A stretch of 64,000 nucleotides of DNA, taken from the NCBI GenBank assembly GCA_964495785.1, contig CAZBXL010000004.1, forward strand, positions 29,962 through 93,961. The letters are read 5' to 3'. The position numbers were made by a program, and so were the translations under genes. The notes under the pieces were generated by a model, which was not told where the DNA came from, did no database searches, and saw only the letters and a program-made list of their open reading frames with translations. Source of the DNA: RFSX01 sp964495785. GTDB taxonomy: Bacteria; Bacteroidota; Bacteroidia; Chitinophagales; Saprospiraceae. Shown here piece by piece: positions 54,227 through 63,870 of this stretch (position 1 is the stretch's first letter; each line of letters opens with the position of its first letter).

Positions 54227-55429
54227 ATGGAAGCGTATATCTATGATGCCATAAGAACTGTAAGAGGTAAAGGCAATAAGAAAGGTGCTCTTATCGGCAC
54301 AACTGCAACGGACTTATCAGCTCAAGTGCTCAAAGCGATGAGAGAAAAACATGATTTGAATGTTGAACTTATTGAAGATCTCATCTTTGGTTGTGTGACT
54401 CAGGCTAAAGACCAAGCTGCAAACATTGCAAAGTCTGCGGCTCAGCAATCGGGTTATGGTGATCAGCTATGTGGTGTATCAGTTAATAGATTCTGTGGCT
54501 CAGGACTGGAGGCAATTAATCAGGCAGCTGCTTATGTAAAGTCTGGCTTTAGAGATCTGATCATGGCTGGTGGTGTCGAGAGTATGTCGAGAGTAAGCAT
54601 GGGGTCTGATGGAGGAGGATTTCTCATGGATCCTGCTCAAGCTATAAACGGACACATGATTCCACAAGGTATATCGGCAGACCTAATTGCCAGCAAGTAC
54701 GGATACTCTCGTAATGACGTCGACTCATATGCTTACGAATCTCAGATGAGAGCTACCAAAGCAGAAAAAGATGGACTGTACCCATCCAGAATCCCCGTCA
54801 AAGATCTTAACGGAATTACTGTACTCGGCACTGATGAGAATATCAGACCCACTACAACAGTAGAAGGATTAAATAAGCTCTCTCCATCATTCGAGATGAT
54901 AGGTGCTATGGGTGGATTTAACGGTGTAGCTATAGACAAATATCCAGAAGTAGAGGCCATTAATCATGTTCATACAGCGGGTAACTCTTCCGCGATTGTT
55001 GACGGAGCATCATGTGCCCTTATCGGTAATAAAGAAGCCGGAGAAAAATTAGGCCTCAAGCCAAGGTTTAAAATTAGATCTGCATCTGTCGTAGGTTCTG
55101 ATCCGACGATCATGTTGACAGGCATAGGCCCTTCTTCAAAGAAAGCCATCAAGCAAGCTGGCATGAACGTATCTGACATAGATCTTTTTGAAATCAATGA
55201 AGCCTTTGCTGCCGTCGTATTAAGAGCGATGGATGACATAGGCATAGACCATAGTATTGTTAATGTAAATGGAGGTGCTATAGCATTAGGGCATCCTCTG
55301 GGTTCTACAGGTTGCATGCTTATGGGGACTATAATGGATGAGCTCGAGAGAAGAGATCTCAGTGTAGGACTCGTATCTCTCTGTATCGGAGGGGGTATGG
55401 GAATTGCATCCGTCATCGAAAGAGTTTAA
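54227..55429 (+). CDS. Acetyl-CoA acyltransferase (thiolase)
   Basis: 400 residues. Active-site C90 in SVNRFCGSGLEA, the His of the NEAFAAV motif region, GGAIALGHPLGSTG, and the second active-site Cys in SLCIGGGMG near residue 388 are all present. It cleaves 3-ketoacyl-CoA to acetyl-CoA and a shortened acyl-CoA. First gene of a three-gene unit with FadB/J and a crotonase; 61 bp to the next gene. Confidence 0.93.
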   Translation: MEAYIYDAIRTVRGKGNKKGALIGTTATDLSAQVLKAMREKHDLNVELIEDLIFGCVTQAKDQAANIAKSAAQQSGYGDQLCGVSVNRFCGSGLEAINQAAAYVKSGFRDLIMAGGVESMSRVSMGSDGGGFLMDPAQAINGHMIPQGISADLIASKYGYSRNDVDSYAYESQMRATKAEKDGLYPSRIPVKDLNGITVLGTDENIRPTTTVEGLNKLSPSFEMIGAMGGFNGVAIDKYPEVEAINHVHTAGNSSAIVDGASCALIGNKEAGEKLGLKPRFKIRSASVVGSDPTIMLTGIGPSSKKAIKQAGMNVSDIDLFEINEAFAAVVLRAMDDIGIDHSIVNVNGGAIALGHPLGSTGCMLMGTIMDELERRDLSVGLVSLCIGGGMGIASVIERV

Positions 55430-55490
55430 TTTTTTTGAAAATATAATTTTATAAGATCTATATTTTTCACACGTAAACGTTTCTAAAAAA

Positions 55491-57782
55491 ATGTCAAATT
55501 ATACAAACGAATATTTAAAATATACAGTCGAAGATGGTATTGCAACAATCACCATTGATCAGACTAACCAACCAACAAATCTTTTCAGTTTAAAATTTAC
55601 AGAAGTATACTATGAGGCTGCCAAGAAAGCAATAGATGACGCTGCTGTAGAAGGTGTGATAGTAACATCTGGTCAGGCTATGTTTATGGCAGGTGGAGAC
55701 CTTAATGAATTATCACGACCAGTGGAAGATCGACAGATTTTCTTTGATGCTATAATGGGAGTGCATAAGAGAATGAGAGAGATAGAAACAAGTGGAAAAC
55801 CATTTGTAGCTGCTATCAACGGTACGGCATTAGGCGGAGGATTAGAATTAGCCTTAACTTGTCATTATAGAATAGCCATAGATAGCACCAAAATAAAAAT
55901 AGGATTACCAGAATCTCAAGTTGGGTTGATACCTGGCGGCGGTGGTACATCTAAGCTCCCCTATCTCACAGGTATACAAGAAGGACTTACCCTTATGTTG
56001 CAAGGCAAAGAACTAAGACCTCAAGATGCTTTGTCTAAAAAAATCATAGATGAGCTTGCTACTGATCACGACGACCTTATGGCTAAAGCTAAAGCGTATC
56101 TAAAATCTAAGCCTACGGCACTACAACCATGGGATAATAAGAAACACAGAATTCCTGGAGGTAGCCTATGGACTCCTATGGGTGTACAGACACTTATGGG
56201 CGTTTCTGGTAATGTAGGTAAGTTAACGCATGGTAACTACCCTGCCCAGAAATATATCGCTAGCGTAGTCTATGAAGGTATACAGATACCTATTGATAGA
56301 GCTTTAGAGATAGAAGCGAGATATTTTACAAAAGTAGTAGACTCACCAGAAGCAAAAAATATTATAAGAACGGCATTCATAGGAATGCAAGCTGCTAAAA
56401 AAGGAAAAGCGAGACCTAAGACAGAACCAAAATATGAGGTCAAAAAATTAGGTATGCTTGGCGCTGGAATGATGGGTGCTGGTATCGCTTATGTATCAGC
56501 AAAGGCTGGTATGGAAGTCGTCCTCAAAGACGTAACGATGGAAGGTGCTGAGAAAGGTAAGGCGTACTCTAAGATGCTACTCGACAAAGCTATATCACGA
56601 AAAAGGTCAACTCCTGAGAAGGCAGAAGCACTTCTTAACAGAATAAAACCTACTACAGACTATAAAGATTTTGAAGGATGTGATCTCGTAATAGAAGCTG
56701 TCTTTGAAGATCCTAAACTGAAAGACAAAGTCACAAAAGAAACAGAAGCCGTTTTGGCTGCGGATAAGGTCTTTGGATCTAACACGTCCACTATTCCAAT
56801 AACCCAACTCGCGGAAGCATCAGGTAGACCAGAAAATTTTATAGGCATACACTTCTTCTCTCCTGTAGATAAAATGCCACTTGTAGAAATTATTGTAGGA
56901 GAACAGACTAAAGAAAAAGCTATCGCAGCTGCCGTAGACTATAGTGTCGCTATTAGAAAAATCCCTATCGTCGTGAATGACAGCAGAGGATTCTTCACAT
57001 CAAGATGCTTTAGTACTTATGTAAGTGAAGGTATGTTCTTATTAGAGGAAGGAGTCCCTGCGGCTATGATAGAAAATATAGCTAAAAAGAAAGGTATGCC
57101 TGTAGGTCCTCTTGCAGTCCATGATGAAGTCACTATGACATTATCCATGCATATCTATGAAAGCGATCCCACTCCTAAGCAACCTTACCAAGAGAGAGGA
57201 TATAAAATCGCTAAGGATATGGTAGAAAATGAAAAGAGACCCAGTAAGAAAGATGGAGCTGGATTCTACGAATATCCTAAGGGCGACAAGAAAAAATTAT
57301 GGTCCAAATTAGATGAGAAATTCAAATCTAACATTGACACCTTAGACGAAGAAACTATAGGAAAAAGACTATTACACTTCCAAGCCTTAGAGAGCTATAG
57401 ATGCTTAGAGGAAGGCGTATTAAGGTCCACTACTGATGGCGACTTAGGTTCTGTACTTGGGTGGGGATTCCCTATATATACAGGAGGATCTTTATCATAT
57501 ATCGACTACGTGGGTATGAAAAAATTCATAGCAGAATGTGATGACTTTACTGAGAAGTATGGTGTAAGATTTTCTGTACCGGATAGCTTGAGACAATTAG
57601 CAGAGCAAGGAAAATCAATACATGGCTATGGTAAATCTGAGCCGAAGACAGCAGCAGAAATTAAAAAAATGCTAGAACCTGAATTAGTTGAATATGCTAA
57701 CTCAATCGGAATACCTGCACATGTAGATGATCTAAAAGCTGATACGCTAAAGAAGGTTCTCGATAAATTAGGTCATAGTTAA
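55491..57782 (+). CDS. Bifunctional enoyl-CoA hydratase / 3-hydroxyacyl-CoA dehydrogenase (FadB/FadJ type)
   Basis: 763 residues. The N-terminal crotonase domain (about 10-200) has the oxyanion-hole stretch GTALGGGLELALTCHYRIA near residue 113. The NAD-binding dehydrogenase domain starts near residue 318 with GAGMMGAGIAYVSAKAG, followed by HFFSPVDKMPLVEII. A C-terminal dehydrogenase repeat reaches about 750. It carries out hydration and oxidation steps of beta-oxidation, with the thiolase encoded just upstream. Confidence 0.94.
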   Translation: MSNYTNEYLKYTVEDGIATITIDQTNQPTNLFSLKFTEVYYEAAKKAIDDAAVEGVIVTSGQAMFMAGGDLNELSRPVEDRQIFFDAIMGVHKRMREIETSGKPFVAAINGTALGGGLELALTCHYRIAIDSTKIKIGLPESQVGLIPGGGGTSKLPYLTGIQEGLTLMLQGKELRPQDALSKKIIDELATDHDDLMAKAKAYLKSKPTALQPWDNKKHRIPGGSLWTPMGVQTLMGVSGNVGKLTHGNYPAQKYIASVVYEGIQIPIDRALEIEARYFTKVVDSPEAKNIIRTAFIGMQAAKKGKARPKTEPKYEVKKLGMLGAGMMGAGIAYVSAKAGMEVVLKDVTMEGAEKGKAYSKMLLDKAISRKRSTPEKAEALLNRIKPTTDYKDFEGCDLVIEAVFEDPKLKDKVTKETEAVLAADKVFGSNTSTIPITQLAEASGRPENFIGIHFFSPVDKMPLVEIIVGEQTKEKAIAAAVDYSVAIRKIPIVVNDSRGFFTSRCFSTYVSEGMFLLEEGVPAAMIENIAKKKGMPVGPLAVHDEVTMTLSMHIYESDPTPKQPYQERGYKIAKDMVENEKRPSKKDGAGFYEYPKGDKKKLWSKLDEKFKSNIDTLDEETIGKRLLHFQALESYRCLEEGVLRSTTDGDLGSVLGWGFPIYTGGSLSYIDYVGMKKFIAECDDFTEKYGVRFSVPDSLRQLAEQGKSIHGYGKSEPKTAAEIKKMLEPELVEYANSIGIPAHVDDLKADTLKKVLDKLGHS

Positions 57783-57794
57783 TAAGAGAACTCA

Positions 57795-58604
57795 TTGAGC
57801 AAGAACAGAGTAAAAATTATCCGACGAGGAGCTATCGCTGAAGTTATCCTTAACAGGCCAAAAAAAATGAATGCTTTGGACATTGACATGTTTGATGCAA
57901 TCATAGATGCTGGTCAAGCTGTAAGTGAGGATAAAGGTGTCAGAGTCGTGGTACTTAGAGGAGAAGGAGAAGCATTCTGTGCAGGCTTAGATTTAGCTAA
58001 TTTCAGCCCAGACCCTAATGCTGAAATAAATCAAAATCTCATTCCAAGAAGTCATGGCATTGCTAATAAATGGCAAGCGGCAGCATGGGTCTGGAGAGAT
58101 TGTCCTGTTCCTGTGATAGCAGCAGTACATGGTGTAGCTTATGGTGGTGGCTTACAGATTTTCTCAGGTGCTGATATAAAATATGTACACCCAGAGACTA
58201 AGCTCTCTATCATGGAGATGAAATGGGGCATCATACCTGACATGGGTGGTACACAACTGTGGAGACACAATGTCCGAGAAGATATCATTAAGGAATTAAC
58301 ATTCACACATAGAGTATTCTCCGGAGTAGATGCAGTCCAATATGGATTCGGAACATTTAACACTGACGACCCTATTAAGTCTGCTATGGCATTAGCTACA
58401 CAGATCGAATCTAAGAGTCCGAGCGCCATCGTCAAAGCTAAAAAGCTCATCAACGCCTCATCTTACTTAAGTGAAAGTGAAGGTCTATTAATGGAATCAA
58501 AAGAACAGCAAGATATAATAAGGCAGGAGAATCAATTAGAAGCTGTTTTTTCTAAGATGCAAAAACGAGTTGCTAATTATAAAGACTACAGAGACCCACA
58601 TTAA
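57795..58604 (+). CDS. Crotonase-family enoyl-CoA hydratase
   Basis: 269 residues from a TTG start at 57795, 12 bp after the fadB/J stop; no upstream ATG is available in frame and the product begins (M)SKNRVKIIRRG, a normal crotonase N-terminus. Oxyanion-hole motifs are GEGEAFCAGLDLANF (55-69) and HGVAYGGGLQIFSGADI (115-131), and WGIIPDMGGTQ is also typical. Third gene of the fatty acid degradation unit. Whether it hydrates or isomerises enoyl-CoA is open. Confidence 0.88.
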   Translation: MSKNRVKIIRRGAIAEVILNRPKKMNALDIDMFDAIIDAGQAVSEDKGVRVVVLRGEGEAFCAGLDLANFSPDPNAEINQNLIPRSHGIANKWQAAAWVWRDCPVPVIAAVHGVAYGGGLQIFSGADIKYVHPETKLSIMEMKWGIIPDMGGTQLWRHNVREDIIKELTFTHRVFSGVDAVQYGFGTFNTDDPIKSAMALATQIESKSPSAIVKAKKLINASSYLSESEGLLMESKEQQDIIRQENQLEAVFSKMQKRVANYKDYRDPH

Positions 58605-58628
58605 TATTCTCAGAGCTATAGAATAAAA

Positions 58629-58653
58629 AAGGAGATGCAATTTGCATCTCCTT
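58629..58653. terminator. Long perfect hairpin after beta-oxidation genes
   Basis: AAGGAGATGCAA and TTGCATCTCCTT are perfect 12-bp arms with one base between, 25 bp after the crotonase stop. No T-run follows on the plus strand, while an A-run precedes it. It could end transcription by stalling or protect the 3' end, and would be a typical intrinsic terminator only for leftward transcription. Confidence 0.6.
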
Positions 58654-58887
58654 ACCTCAATATGTAACTAACTATCAGTTATACATATGCAAAAATGTAA
58701 CTAACAGAGTAAATTTTCATCCCCTTTTTGGGTGGTTTTTTATCTTAAGGTGAAAAAATAAACCGCTTGATCCTAAAATATAGCAAGGGATAGTTCTCAC
58801 ATTATTTTAAGGTGTTAATTTTAGGTAACTATATACCTATTGCACCCAAGAATAGATTATTGTATTAACTACAGGTTTCTTCTTTTA

Positions 58888-58963
58888 ACCCATCCAACTT
58901 CCCTTAAAAGGGAAGAGAAAAAGTCCCCTTTTAAGGGGATTTAGGGATTGAAATATGATGGGT
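58888..58963. repeat. REP-like double-hairpin element
   Basis: A 76-bp unit bounded by ACCCATC and GATGGGT. It contains two hairpins with related cores: CTTCCCTT-AA-AAGGGAAG (58898-58915) and TCCCCTT-TT-AAGGGGA (58924-58939). It lies in a 412-bp gene-free stretch (58605-59016) whose remaining sequence shows only a direct repeat ATGTAACTAAC (near 58669 and 58697). The structure is that of a small palindromic repeat or MITE-like element; only one copy is in this window. Confidence 0.5.
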
Positions 58964-59016
58964 GTATTAAATATATAATTGCCTAGTTTTATAATATTGT
59001 AAATTAAATTGATCTC

Positions 59017-59592
59017 GTGGGATTATTGAAAACTGTATCTACTGCTTTAAGTAAATTTCATGGTTGGGAATTAATTGGTATTCCCGTTCCACCTGAGGCT
59101 CAGCGTTGCGTATTTGTATTTGCACCACATACGTCTAATTGGGATTGGTATTTTGGGACGATTACTATGTATGCTTGGGGACTCCCTATGAAAGTAGCCA
59201 TCAAAGATATCTGGCTTAAGTTTCCATTTAATCTTGTAATTAAACCACTTGGAGGTATTGCAATCGATAGATCACAAACTAAGGGTCTGTCTCAGGTAGA
59301 AAAACTGGCTTCTCTATTTAAGACAAATGATAAAATTTCTTTCGTTATAACACCAGAAGGAAGTAGAAAAAGAAGAGTAAGGTGGAAAACTGGATTTTTT
59401 CACATCGCGGAAAATGCTCAAGTTCCTATCGTCATGCTCAAAGCGAATTTTAAAAATCGAACTGTAGAATTCGGGCCAGTTCTACATACTTCTGACGGTA
59501 TCGACAATGTGATGACAAGTATGATGAATTTTTATAGAAATTGTGGGCCCATCTACCCAGAACTATTCGCATTGGATGAAAGATGGAGTTAG
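59017..59592 (+). CDS. PlsC-type lysophospholipid acyltransferase
   Basis: 191 residues. The HX4D acyltransferase motif is HTSNWD (near 38-43) and the EGTR-like block is TPEGSRKRR (near 113-121). It would acylate lysophosphatidate or a related lipid at the inner membrane. The start is GTG at 59017, with TTG at 59026 as an alternative; an in-frame stop just upstream excludes longer forms. At 191 residues it is shorter than most PlsC proteins, like the compact glycerol acyltransferases common in Bacteroidota. Single gene. Confidence 0.82.
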   Translation: MGLLKTVSTALSKFHGWELIGIPVPPEAQRCVFVFAPHTSNWDWYFGTITMYAWGLPMKVAIKDIWLKFPFNLVIKPLGGIAIDRSQTKGLSQVEKLASLFKTNDKISFVITPEGSRKRRVRWKTGFFHIAENAQVPIVMLKANFKNRTVEFGPVLHTSDGIDNVMTSMMNFYRNCGPIYPELFALDERWS

Positions 59593-59814
59593 GTTTGGTT
59601 ATCAATAATTTCTTTTAAGGTCTACATCTCTTTAAAAGATTCAATCATCAAGTATTTCAATCTCTTATCGAGAATATTCATATTTAAGATATAGACAACA
59701 CGTAGATTTTAAGTACTTTACAACGACTTAAGAGCATCAAGATATTGGATGTTTTTTATTATTAGCACTTAATCAATAGTCGTCAGTATAAAGCACTATA
59801 ACCAGTCAAGAAGC

Positions 59815-62517
59815 ATGATCTCATTAAAAAAAATAATAGTTCTTTTCTTCCTTATAATCTACAATAGTGGTCACTCGCAGACCACCCTTAACCCAGGCGA
59901 CATCGTTATCATAGGGATAAGTGGTGATAATAAAATGTTCAGTTTTGTACCGATGATTGATCTGAGTGCTTCTACTGAAATTTACTTTACTGATTCGGGT
60001 TGGATAGGGCCTGGATTCAGAGCCAATGAAGGTGCCGTCAAATATACTGTACCTACAGGAGGCTTAAACGCAGGTCAAATTATACAATATTCTGCCGGTG
60101 CAAATGACTTCATAACTATCAGCGATTCAAACGTCGGAATGAATGGATTTAATTTAAGTACGAGCGGAGACCAAGTGCTTGCTTTTCAAGGAACAACAGC
60201 GTCCCCTATTTTCATATTTGCTGCTCAATCTAACAGTACACAATGGCAAGCCTCAGCCACTAATTCTAATACCTCAGGGCTGCCTGATGGACTGATTAGT
60301 GGGAGTACAGCAGTGGCTTATGGATCAGGTCCGGGCGATGGAGATGAGTATGATAATATTTGGTATAATTGCTCAACGACGACCGGTAGTCCTTTAATTG
60401 TACTGGCTGCTGTTGCAAATCAAAACAACTGGACAGGTGATAACACGTCATATACTCCATGCACAACTAATTTTTTTGGAGGTGGAGGTGGTGGGACACC
60501 TATCGTACAAAAGATTCATACTATACAAGGTAACGGAACCGCAGTAACTACACCAGGAGCTTTAGTATCTGTAGAAGCAGTAGTCATAGGTGATTATCAA
60601 AACAATGATGAATTAAAAGGATTTTTTATACAGGAAGAACTTACAGATGAAGACGGAGACCCCCTCACATCCGAAGGCATATTTGTCTATTGTAACGCCT
60701 GCCCAGTAGACGTCGTAGAGGGAGACTTAGTCATTGTAGAAGGCATTGCTGAAGAGTTTTTTGATCAAAGTCAGATAGATGTCTCTGGAAGTAATGGAAG
60801 CGTCACTCTTGTATCTTCATCTAACTTATCACTGGTGACAGCGGCACAGATATCATTACCAGCTGTGAATGCCACAGATGATCCATCTACTTTTGAATCT
60901 ACAGAAGGTATGCTTGTTGAGTTTGCTCAGACTCTTGTCGTGACAGAACATTTTTCTCTCACTCGATATGGTCAGTTATCATTATCGCCTAATGCTAAAC
61001 AAATAAACTTTACTCAGACAAATATTCCTAATGCAGCGGGTTATACTAATCATCTTACCAACAGAGATAAATCGAGAATTATATTAGATGACCTCAATAA
61101 TTCTGAAAACATAGATCCTGTCTATCATCCGCAACCTAATGGCTTCTCAGTAACTGATGTTGTCAGAGGTGGATCTACTGTGACTAATCTCAAAGGTGTA
61201 ATGCATTGGTCATTTGCAGGATCTTCAAACACTAATGCTTGGAGAATCAGACCGACGATTACAATGCCTGTAAACTTCATTGATACAAATCCACGTGATC
61301 TAAATCCTATACAAAACAGCGCTGACCTCAAAATTGCCAGTTTCAATGTTCTCAATTATTTCAATGGTAACGGTACCGGAGGAGGCTTCCCTACTTCCAG
61401 AGGTGCTGACTCCAATGCAGAATTCGTAAGGCAAACAGATAAAATTGTAGATGCACTCATATACATGGATGCTGATATCATAGGACTGATTGAATTAGAA
61501 AATGACTATGCTGATGGCACTTTGAGTTCTATCGCTCAATTAGTCAATGCATTAAACAATGCATCAAGTCCAAATACTTATGATTACGTAGATCCTGTTA
61601 GCAACATTGGCACTGACGAAATTGCTAACGGATTTATATATAAACCAGCGAAGCTTAGTCTATATGGTAGCGAGCAGATTTTAGATACACCACAATTTAC
61701 AGATCCTAATAATACTGGTTCTGCCAAGAACAGACCTGCCCTTGCACAGACTTTCCAGATCATAGAAAACAACAATGATGGATTCAACGAAATATTTACA
61801 GTCGTCGTAAATCATCTTAAATCTAAAGGTAGTGCTTGTGGCACTGGTGATGATGATCCTTCTATGGGTCAAGGAAACTGTAACGGTACCCGTGCAGCTG
61901 CAGCATTAGAACTGGTTAATTGGCTCATGACAGATCCTACTGGAAGTGGAGATTCTGATATACTTATCATCGGAGATCTAAATGCTTATGCAATGGAAGA
62001 ACCAATAACTAATATCACTAATTCCGGATTCAGTAATCTTGTAACGAATTATAATCCTGATGCTTATAGTTTCGTCTTTAGAGGAGAATGGGGCACATTA
62101 GATCATGCCCTGAGTAATACAAGTTTTGAAGCTCAAATATCTGATGTATCAGTATGGAATATAAATAGCGACGAGTCTTCTTTATTAGATTATAATGACA
62201 CAGTACAAGATAACGGAGAGCAAGCATTTGAAGCAAAACCTCCAACCAACCTACTCTACAATGCAGATCAATATAGATCATCTGATCATGATCCTATCAT
62301 CGTCAGTCTTTCTTATGGTAATTGTCCAGACTCATTAGATATATCAGGCGTCGTAAACTCGGGGCTCTACGAAGCACAAAGTTTGATTACATCAGATGGT
62401 CTGATTCCTAATCCTAATAATATTATATACAGAGCAGGAAATACAATTGAGTTAGAGTCAGGATTTGAAGTATTCATAGGTGCTCAGTTCCACGCGTATA
62501 TTGGACCATGTCATTAA
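59815..62517 (+). CDS. Large secreted endonuclease, ExeM/NucH-like (EEP domain)
   Basis: 900 residues with a signal peptide (1-21, ending in GHS). N-terminal region to about 215 is beta-rich (NPGDIVIIGISGDNKMF...), then a Gly-rich linker (GGGGGGT) and an OB-fold-like segment at about 230-330. An exo/endonuclease/phosphatase domain spans about 505-835 with LKIASFNVLNYF, LIELEND, IIGDLNAY and the catalytic RSSDHDPIIV. The last 65 residues form a separate beta domain ending in YIGPCH. Extracellular DNA cleavage is the likely activity. The tail resembles C-terminal sorting-type domains of Saprospirales proteins. Confidence 0.85.
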   Translation: MISLKKIIVLFFLIIYNSGHSQTTLNPGDIVIIGISGDNKMFSFVPMIDLSASTEIYFTDSGWIGPGFRANEGAVKYTVPTGGLNAGQIIQYSAGANDFITISDSNVGMNGFNLSTSGDQVLAFQGTTASPIFIFAAQSNSTQWQASATNSNTSGLPDGLISGSTAVAYGSGPGDGDEYDNIWYNCSTTTGSPLIVLAAVANQNNWTGDNTSYTPCTTNFFGGGGGGTPIVQKIHTIQGNGTAVTTPGALVSVEAVVIGDYQNNDELKGFFIQEELTDEDGDPLTSEGIFVYCNACPVDVVEGDLVIVEGIAEEFFDQSQIDVSGSNGSVTLVSSSNLSLVTAAQISLPAVNATDDPSTFESTEGMLVEFAQTLVVTEHFSLTRYGQLSLSPNAKQINFTQTNIPNAAGYTNHLTNRDKSRIILDDLNNSENIDPVYHPQPNGFSVTDVVRGGSTVTNLKGVMHWSFAGSSNTNAWRIRPTITMPVNFIDTNPRDLNPIQNSADLKIASFNVLNYFNGNGTGGGFPTSRGADSNAEFVRQTDKIVDALIYMDADIIGLIELENDYADGTLSSIAQLVNALNNASSPNTYDYVDPVSNIGTDEIANGFIYKPAKLSLYGSEQILDTPQFTDPNNTGSAKNRPALAQTFQIIENNNDGFNEIFTVVVNHLKSKGSACGTGDDDPSMGQGNCNGTRAAAALELVNWLMTDPTGSGDSDILIIGDLNAYAMEEPITNITNSGFSNLVTNYNPDAYSFVFRGEWGTLDHALSNTSFEAQISDVSVWNINSDESSLLDYNDTVQDNGEQAFEAKPPTNLLYNADQYRSSDHDPIIVSLSYGNCPDSLDISGVVNSGLYEAQSLITSDGLIPNPNNIIYRAGNTIELESGFEVFIGAQFHAYIGPCH

Positions 62518-62767
62518 TGTATTGACTTAATTTAATTTGTAATCTAAAGTTGATATAGATTTATTCGTTAGTGGACACTTTTACTTTTAACTATTATTTT
62601 ATTTAGTGAATAATTTAGGTGATTGATTTAAGGTTTTTTCTTATCGATTAAACAAATAAAATACGAATAATTTGCAAATAATTTGATTGGTTATAATTAG
62701 ATGGTTTCCATAGCTTATCATTGGGAATTATGTTTAGGGCTTAGAAAAAATCTGATCAGAAACTGAA

Positions 62768-62823
62768 CGTATCATAACCGCATCTAATCGTATCATTTCG
62801 TATCACATTAATCGTTATATTTG
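62768..62823 (+). promoter_or_regulatory. Direct repeats and TAnnTTTG box upstream of fic
   Basis: Three copies of CGTATCA start at 62768, 62789 and 62799, spaced 21 and 10 bp, so they lie on the same helix face. TATATTTG at 62816-62823 matches the Bacteroidota -7 box, six bases before the ATG at 62830, implying a nearly leaderless mRNA. The rest of the 312-bp gap (62518-62829) shows nothing else. Confidence 0.5.
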
Positions 62824-62829
62824 TAAGCT

Positions 62830-63870
62830 ATGGAAACTAAGCTATACAATTTTAACATAGAGCTCAGTTGGAAACTACTCAACAAACTGAGCCAAATAGA
62901 CAGATTTGATGCATCCTGGTCAACTCTCGAAAAGAGAGAAAGACATAGTCTAAATAGTTTAAAGTCAATAGCGACCATCCAAAGTGTAGGTTCCTCGACA
63001 AGAATTGAAGGTTCGAAAATGAATGATGACCAAGTCAAGAGTTTAATTGACAAAATAGAAGTATCAAATTTTGAAGATAGAGATTCACAAGAAGTTGCAG
63101 GATATTATAATGTTTTAAATCTGGTGTTAGATAATCCGGACAATCTAAGTATATCAGAAAGTGACATAAAAAACCTACATAATCAACTTTTGAAATTTAG
63201 TGAAAAAGATCAATGGCATAAAGGCAACTACAAGAAACACTCAAATGCTGTTGAGGCTAATTTCCCTGATGGAACAAAACAAATAATATTCAAAACAACA
63301 GAACCTGGATTCGCCACGACTGATGAAATGAATAGCATAATTAAGTGGTACAATCAAAATTCAGAAATCCATAACCTATTGAAGATATCAGCATTTGTGT
63401 ATGAATTCTTAACGATACATCCATTTCAAGATGGAAATGGAAGATTAAGTAGACTATTGACTTCAATGTTGCTACTGAAATCAAATTATGTATGGATTCA
63501 ATACGTAAGTTTTGAACATGAGATAGAATTCAGAAAGAGAGAATATTATAATTGTCTGCGAAATTGTCAAACTCAAAGACCAAATGAAAACATTTCTGAA
63601 TGGGTTAATTTTTTCCTTGATGCACTCATAAATTTGAAAGAGAAATTAAATAAGAAGCTCGAAGTTAAAGATAAGAGTGGGACATTAGCACCAAGGGAGA
63701 AATCAATATTTATGTTTATAATGTCCAATCCAGGATGCAAATCAGGAGAAATATCAAAAAATTTGAATATTCCAAATCCAACGGTAAAGCGTTTATTGAC
63801 CAAAATGGTAAAAGAAAAAATTATAGAAAAATTTGGAAACGGTTCAGGAACAAATTATGCACTAAAATAA
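62830..63870 (+). CDS. Fic-domain protein with N-terminal inhibitory motif and C-terminal winged helix
   Basis: 346 residues. The Fic active site HPFQDGNGRLSR (197-208, H197) is intact, so it can probably transfer AMP from ATP to a protein hydroxyl. The inhibitory motif S56-x3-E60-G61 in an N-terminal helix marks a class II, self-inhibited Fic. The C-terminal part (about 285-345, GEISKNLNIPNPTVKRLLTKM) is a winged helix-turn-helix. No antitoxin gene is adjacent, as expected when the inhibitor is built in. Its DNA-binding domain may read the repeats upstream. Target protein unknown. Confidence 0.9.
   Translation: METKLYNFNIELSWKLLNKLSQIDRFDASWSTLEKRERHSLNSLKSIATIQSVGSSTRIEGSKMNDDQVKSLIDKIEVSNFEDRDSQEVAGYYNVLNLVLDNPDNLSISESDIKNLHNQLLKFSEKDQWHKGNYKKHSNAVEANFPDGTKQIIFKTTEPGFATTDEMNSIIKWYNQNSEIHNLLKISAFVYEFLTIHPFQDGNGRLSRLLTSMLLLKSNYVWIQYVSFEHEIEFRKREYYNCLRNCQTQRPNENISEWVNFFLDALINLKEKLNKKLEVKDKSGTLAPREKSIFMFIMSNPGCKSGEISKNLNIPNPTVKRLLTKMVKEKIIEKFGNGSGTNYALK

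Noticed and set aside
54970..55416. 148-residue antisense ORF inside the thiolase gene
   Set aside because: The thiolase is intact and strongly conserved on the other strand; the antisense product has low-complexity Pro/Ser/Ile composition.
58629..58653. Standard intrinsic terminator for the crotonase gene
   Set aside because: The hairpin is perfect, but no T-run follows on the plus strand, so it was kept only as a hairpin with limited confidence.
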